Shown: in pieces, positions 61,862 to 64,000 of the stretch
Numbering within the stretch: the stretch's first letter is position 1
Layout: each line of letters begins with the position of its first letter
Source of the DNA: Planctomycetota bacterium
GTDB lineage: Bacteria; Planctomycetota; UBA1135; UBA2386
Direction of reading: 5' to 3'
Assembly (NCBI GenBank): GCA_016713175.1
Contig: JADJPQ010000029.1
Location: forward strand, 1 to 64,000
Length of the DNA stretch: 64,000 bases
Made by a program: the position numbers and the translations under genes
The notes under the pieces: generated by a model
Databases searched by the model: none
What the model saw: the letters and a program-made list of their open reading frames with translations, nothing else
Told to the model about the DNA's origin: nothing

Positions 61862-63363
61862 AGGCTAATGCGCAACAGCCGCGACAGCATCACCGAGTTG
61901 CCGTCGGCTGCGACCCACTGGAAGTCCATCTGCGCGCCCCACAGACCGCCCTGCGGCGGCGACGGAATCGACCAGGGCACGGTCAACGTCGGCGCGGACA
62001 CGATGCCGACCGTCAAGGTCACCGCGGACGCCAACGGCAGGTTCATGCCGTTCGGGCCCGGGAAGCCCAGCAGCAGGCCATACAGTCCTACACCGAAGGT
62101 CGTCGGCAGCCCGCTGACCGACACTGCGTAGGAACTGGTGACCGGCGCCGAGGTCGTCGCGAACACCGAGCCATGCATCGTCGTCGGGAACGGCACGTCG
62201 CCACGACAGTCCTTCAGATACGCGGCCACCCATGGCGTCGGCCCGCCGTTGCCGGGATCGAGTTCGCACACGGCATCGATGTCACCCGTTCCACCGGCGC
62301 CCGCGACCTTGGCAACCGGCTGAACGCCGTCGGTGCCTGGATCGTAGAGCAACGGCCGGGCCGTCACGAACGTCGGGGGTGTCGGTGCCGGGTGCAGCGC
62401 AAACCCGGCGACCATCAGTTGATGGCCGAGCAGGTTGCGCGCGGGCGTGCGACGCAGCGACAGCAGCAGCTTGCCGCCACCATCGACCGCCAACGCATCG
62501 ATGTCGTCGTCGAAGTTCAAGCCGAGTTCGGCGTAGGTGGCGAAGACATCCGGCGTCGACCATCCCGCACCGGTCCAGCGCAGGTGCAGGATCGTCGCGC
62601 CACTTGGCAACGGATGCGTCACCGGCACGCTACCGCGCGTCTGGAACCAGCTCTGGATGGTCGGATTGGTCGTCGTGCTCGCGAACGCGTGGGGCAGCGA
62701 GAAGAAGAAGAACGGGTTCGGGTCGAGCGCGCCGTCGGCGATGCCACTTTCGTAGGCCGGAAAGAACGCGTCGAAGTCGCCCAGCTCTGGCAGCGTCAGC
62801 GTCGCGCGGAAGCCGATCTCGGCGCTGTCGTTCGCCCGTTCGGCAACTGCGATCTCCGCGCATGCCGGCACGACCGAAAGGTCGCTGCCCGGCACGAAGA
62901 ACGTGAACATGTCGCCACCACACCCCTCGGCCCGGCCGTGCTCCTGCACCACCACCGGGGCGTCGCCGCCCGGGGTCTCACGCGTGACCGAGAAGGCGAT
63001 CGCACTCCAGCCGCCCCAGCTCGGGACGGTGACCATGCCGGTCGACGGATCGGCCCAGATGCCGTTGTACTGCGAGGACACCGCATCCAGCCGGAAACCG
63101 GTCGGCAGCGGCGACAGCCCGGCGAACAGCGCCGCCATCGTGAAGTCGGGCGCCGCGGTCGGCGTGTCGACCAACGGCGTGAACCCGGCGCGCTTCAGGT
63201 AGGTCCGGCGTTGCACCAGCAACCGACCGTCCGTGGTCGGTCCCGGTCCACGCGTCTCGTCGTTGCCGACGACGAAGATGGCCGGCAACCCGACGAACGG
63301 ACCGGTACTGACCTGGGCGCCGAGGCCCACGGCAAACACCCCGATGACCAAGGGTATGCGCAT
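61858..63363 (-). CDS. Secreted protein of unknown function with the shared C-terminal module
   Basis: The protein has 501 residues from ATG 63363 with a signal peptide (MRIPLVIGVFAVGLGAQ). The middle part includes DAVSSQYNGIWADPSTG, GFRATLTLPELGDFDAFFP and LNFDDDIDALAVDGGGKLLLS, the last recalling hydrolase-like or propeller repeats, but no family could be assigned with confidence. The last 100 residues (VFATTSAPVTSSYAVSVSG to LLRISL) match the shared C-terminal module, including GLWGAQMDFQWVAADGN. Its stop overlaps the GTG start of the ECF-like sigma factor, an unusual coupling. An FGE-family gene lies 68 bases upstream on the same strand. Confidence 0.75.
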   Translation of the reverse strand: MRIPLVIGVFAVGLGAQVSTGPFVGLPAIFVVGNDETRGPGPTTDGRLLVQRRTYLKRAGFTPLVDTPTAAPDFTMAALFAGLSPLPTGFRLDAVSSQYNGIWADPSTGMVTVPSWGGWSAIAFSVTRETPGGDAPVVVQEHGRAEGCGGDMFTFFVPGSDLSVVPACAEIAVAERANDSAEIGFRATLTLPELGDFDAFFPAYESGIADGALDPNPFFFFSLPHAFASTTTNPTIQSWFQTRGSVPVTHPLPSGATILHLRWTGAGWSTPDVFATYAELGLNFDDDIDALAVDGGGKLLLSLRRTPARNLLGHQLMVAGFALHPAPTPPTFVTARPLLYDPGTDGVQPVAKVAGAGGTGDIDAVCELDPGNGGPTPWVAAYLKDCRGDVPFPTTMHGSVFATTSAPVTSSYAVSVSGLPTTFGVGLYGLLLGFPGPNGMNLPLASAVTLTVGIVSAPTLTVPWSIPSPPQGGLWGAQMDFQWVAADGNSVMLSRLLRISL

Positions 63364-63431
63364 GACGACTCCTGGACAAAACGACACCGACAAGCGAGAC
63401 GAACGCTGGTCGGCAGCATACCCATCCCCGG

Positions 63432-64000
63432 TCAACGCGGGCGGTCCGGCTCGATCTCGCGGCACAACCGCAGGCCCGAACTGGCGCCAGCCGTGGTCAC
63501 CGCCACCGCGTTGCGCAGCGTCGCTCGCGCCGCCAACCAGGTCGACATGAAGGAACCGCCGCGCAGATCCCGGCGCGATGGTTCCAGCACCTCCCCGGCC
63601 CGAACCGGTTCGACGGCGCCGTCACCGTGGCGCGGTCGCGCGTCGACGTACTTGTGGTACGGGTCGGCCGTGTACTCCCTGACGTTGCCGAGCATGTGAT
63701 GCAACCCGAATGGGTTGGCCCGCAGCGAGTCCACCGGCGCCGTCAGCGGCCAGGTGTCATCGAACGGCACTGCCCCGCCCTCCCCCTGCGGGACGCCTTT
63801 GCCCCGCACGAAGGATTCATCCGCCAGGTTCTCAGCGCCCTCGATCGGCGTCACCGAGTAACCGGTCCACCACGGTGCGTCGCCATGGGCCCGTGCCGCA
63901 TGCTCCCACCGCGCCGACGACGGCAGACAACCACCGAGTCGTCGCGCGGCTTCGGCTGCCGCCCGCCAATCGATCGTGTTGACCGGATGCACCGGTGTCA
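63432..64000 (-). CDS. Formylglycine-generating enzyme (SUMF1)-family protein, partial
   Basis: Only the C-terminal 189 residues or so are in the window; the frame is open to its right edge (TPVHPVNTIDW). Family motifs are HPVNTIDWRAAAEAARRLG (common hPVvxVSWxdAxxY pattern), RWEHAARAHG, NPFGLHHMLGNVREYTAD and RRDLRGGSFMSTW, then SSGLRLCREI. These belong to the FGE-sulfatase fold, which includes true formylglycine-generating enzymes, kinase-linked domains and other oxidases; the cysteine pair of the true enzyme is not visible in this part. It is upstream of the secreted protein and sigma factor on the same strand, 68 bases away, so the three may form an operon. The upstream part, perhaps a protein kinase domain, is not known. 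Confidence 0.85.
   Translation of the reverse strand, partial: TPVHPVNTIDWRAAAEAARRLGGCLPSSARWEHAARAHGDAPWWTGYSVTPIEGAENLADESFVRGKGVPQGEGGAVPFDDTWPLTAPVDSLRANPFGLHHMLGNVREYTADPYHKYVDARPRHGDGAVEPVRAGEVLEPSRRDLRGGSFMSTWLAARATLRNAVAVTTAGASSGLRLCREIEPDRPR

Overview
The window is high-GC bacterial DNA that looks like a member of the Planctomycetota, probably one of the marine lineages whose genomes are full of large secreted proteins. The signs are many unrelated secreted proteins that share one C-terminal module (lamin-tail, PPC, beta-propeller, FG-GAP/ASPIC and cysteine-rich types), an FGE-type protein next to an ECF-like sigma factor, a Tat-exported Gfo/Idh/MocA protein and an RHS protein. Genes are tightly packed, often with ATGA or GTGA start/stop overlaps. 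No rRNA, tRNA, CRISPR array or insertion sequence was seen.

Layout. 1-16,600: a tandem duplication of an RHS (YD-repeat) gene plus a giant secreted beta-strand-repeat gene. The left copy and the RHS gene are full of frameshifts; the right surface-protein copy is open for 5 kb. 16,600-21,470 (minus): housekeeping genes, namely 5-formyl-THF cyclo-ligase, acetyl-CoA synthetase, leucyl aminopeptidase and a MoaD-MoaE fusion. 21,680-26,360 (plus): two paralogous lamin-tail secreted proteins and a small secreted protein. 26,360-36,120 (minus): a compact run read from 36,123 leftwards: CDP-alcohol phosphatidyltransferase, ICMT/SAM methyltransferase fusion, second methyltransferase, multi-pass membrane protein, LtaS-like membrane sulfatase-fold enzyme, then NagB and a secreted NagZ/beta-lactamase fusion. 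36,218-42,920 (plus): RibD_C-type reductase and MDR dehydrogenase, then, after two unrelated secreted-protein genes, a divergent 6-pyruvoyl-tetrahydropterin-synthase-like protein and a family 4 glycosyltransferase. 42,956-48,110: M1 peptidase, FG-GAP/ASPIC protein and beta-propeller protein. 48,110-51,255 (minus): the DNA-repair pair mrfA-mrfB. 51,361-56,553: oxidoreductase, Rpn-type nuclease, and a TrmB-type regulator overlapping a two-lobed aspartyl protease/PDZ lipoprotein. 56,696-59,888 (plus): RES-Xre toxin-antitoxin module with a palindromic operator, then a radical SAM protein coupled to a family 9 glycosyltransferase. 60,000-64,000: cysteine-rich secreted protein, then (minus) FGE-family protein, secreted protein and ECF-like sigma factor.

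The best candidate for an undescribed system is the divergent locus at about 30.0-42.9 kb. It combines pterin-type enzymes (RibD_C reductase, 6-PTPS-like protein lacking the usual active-site residues, MDR dehydrogenase), a glycosyltransferase, a CDP-alcohol phosphatidyltransferase, two or three methyltransferase domains and an LtaS-like phosphotransferase. This suggests synthesis of a glycosylated, methylated, lipid- or alcohol-linked product of unknown structure. A fragment of the divergent control region is repeated in front of the detached half, which supports one original locus. The second main observation is the C-terminal module of about 110 residues shared by at least six secreted proteins of otherwise unrelated architecture.
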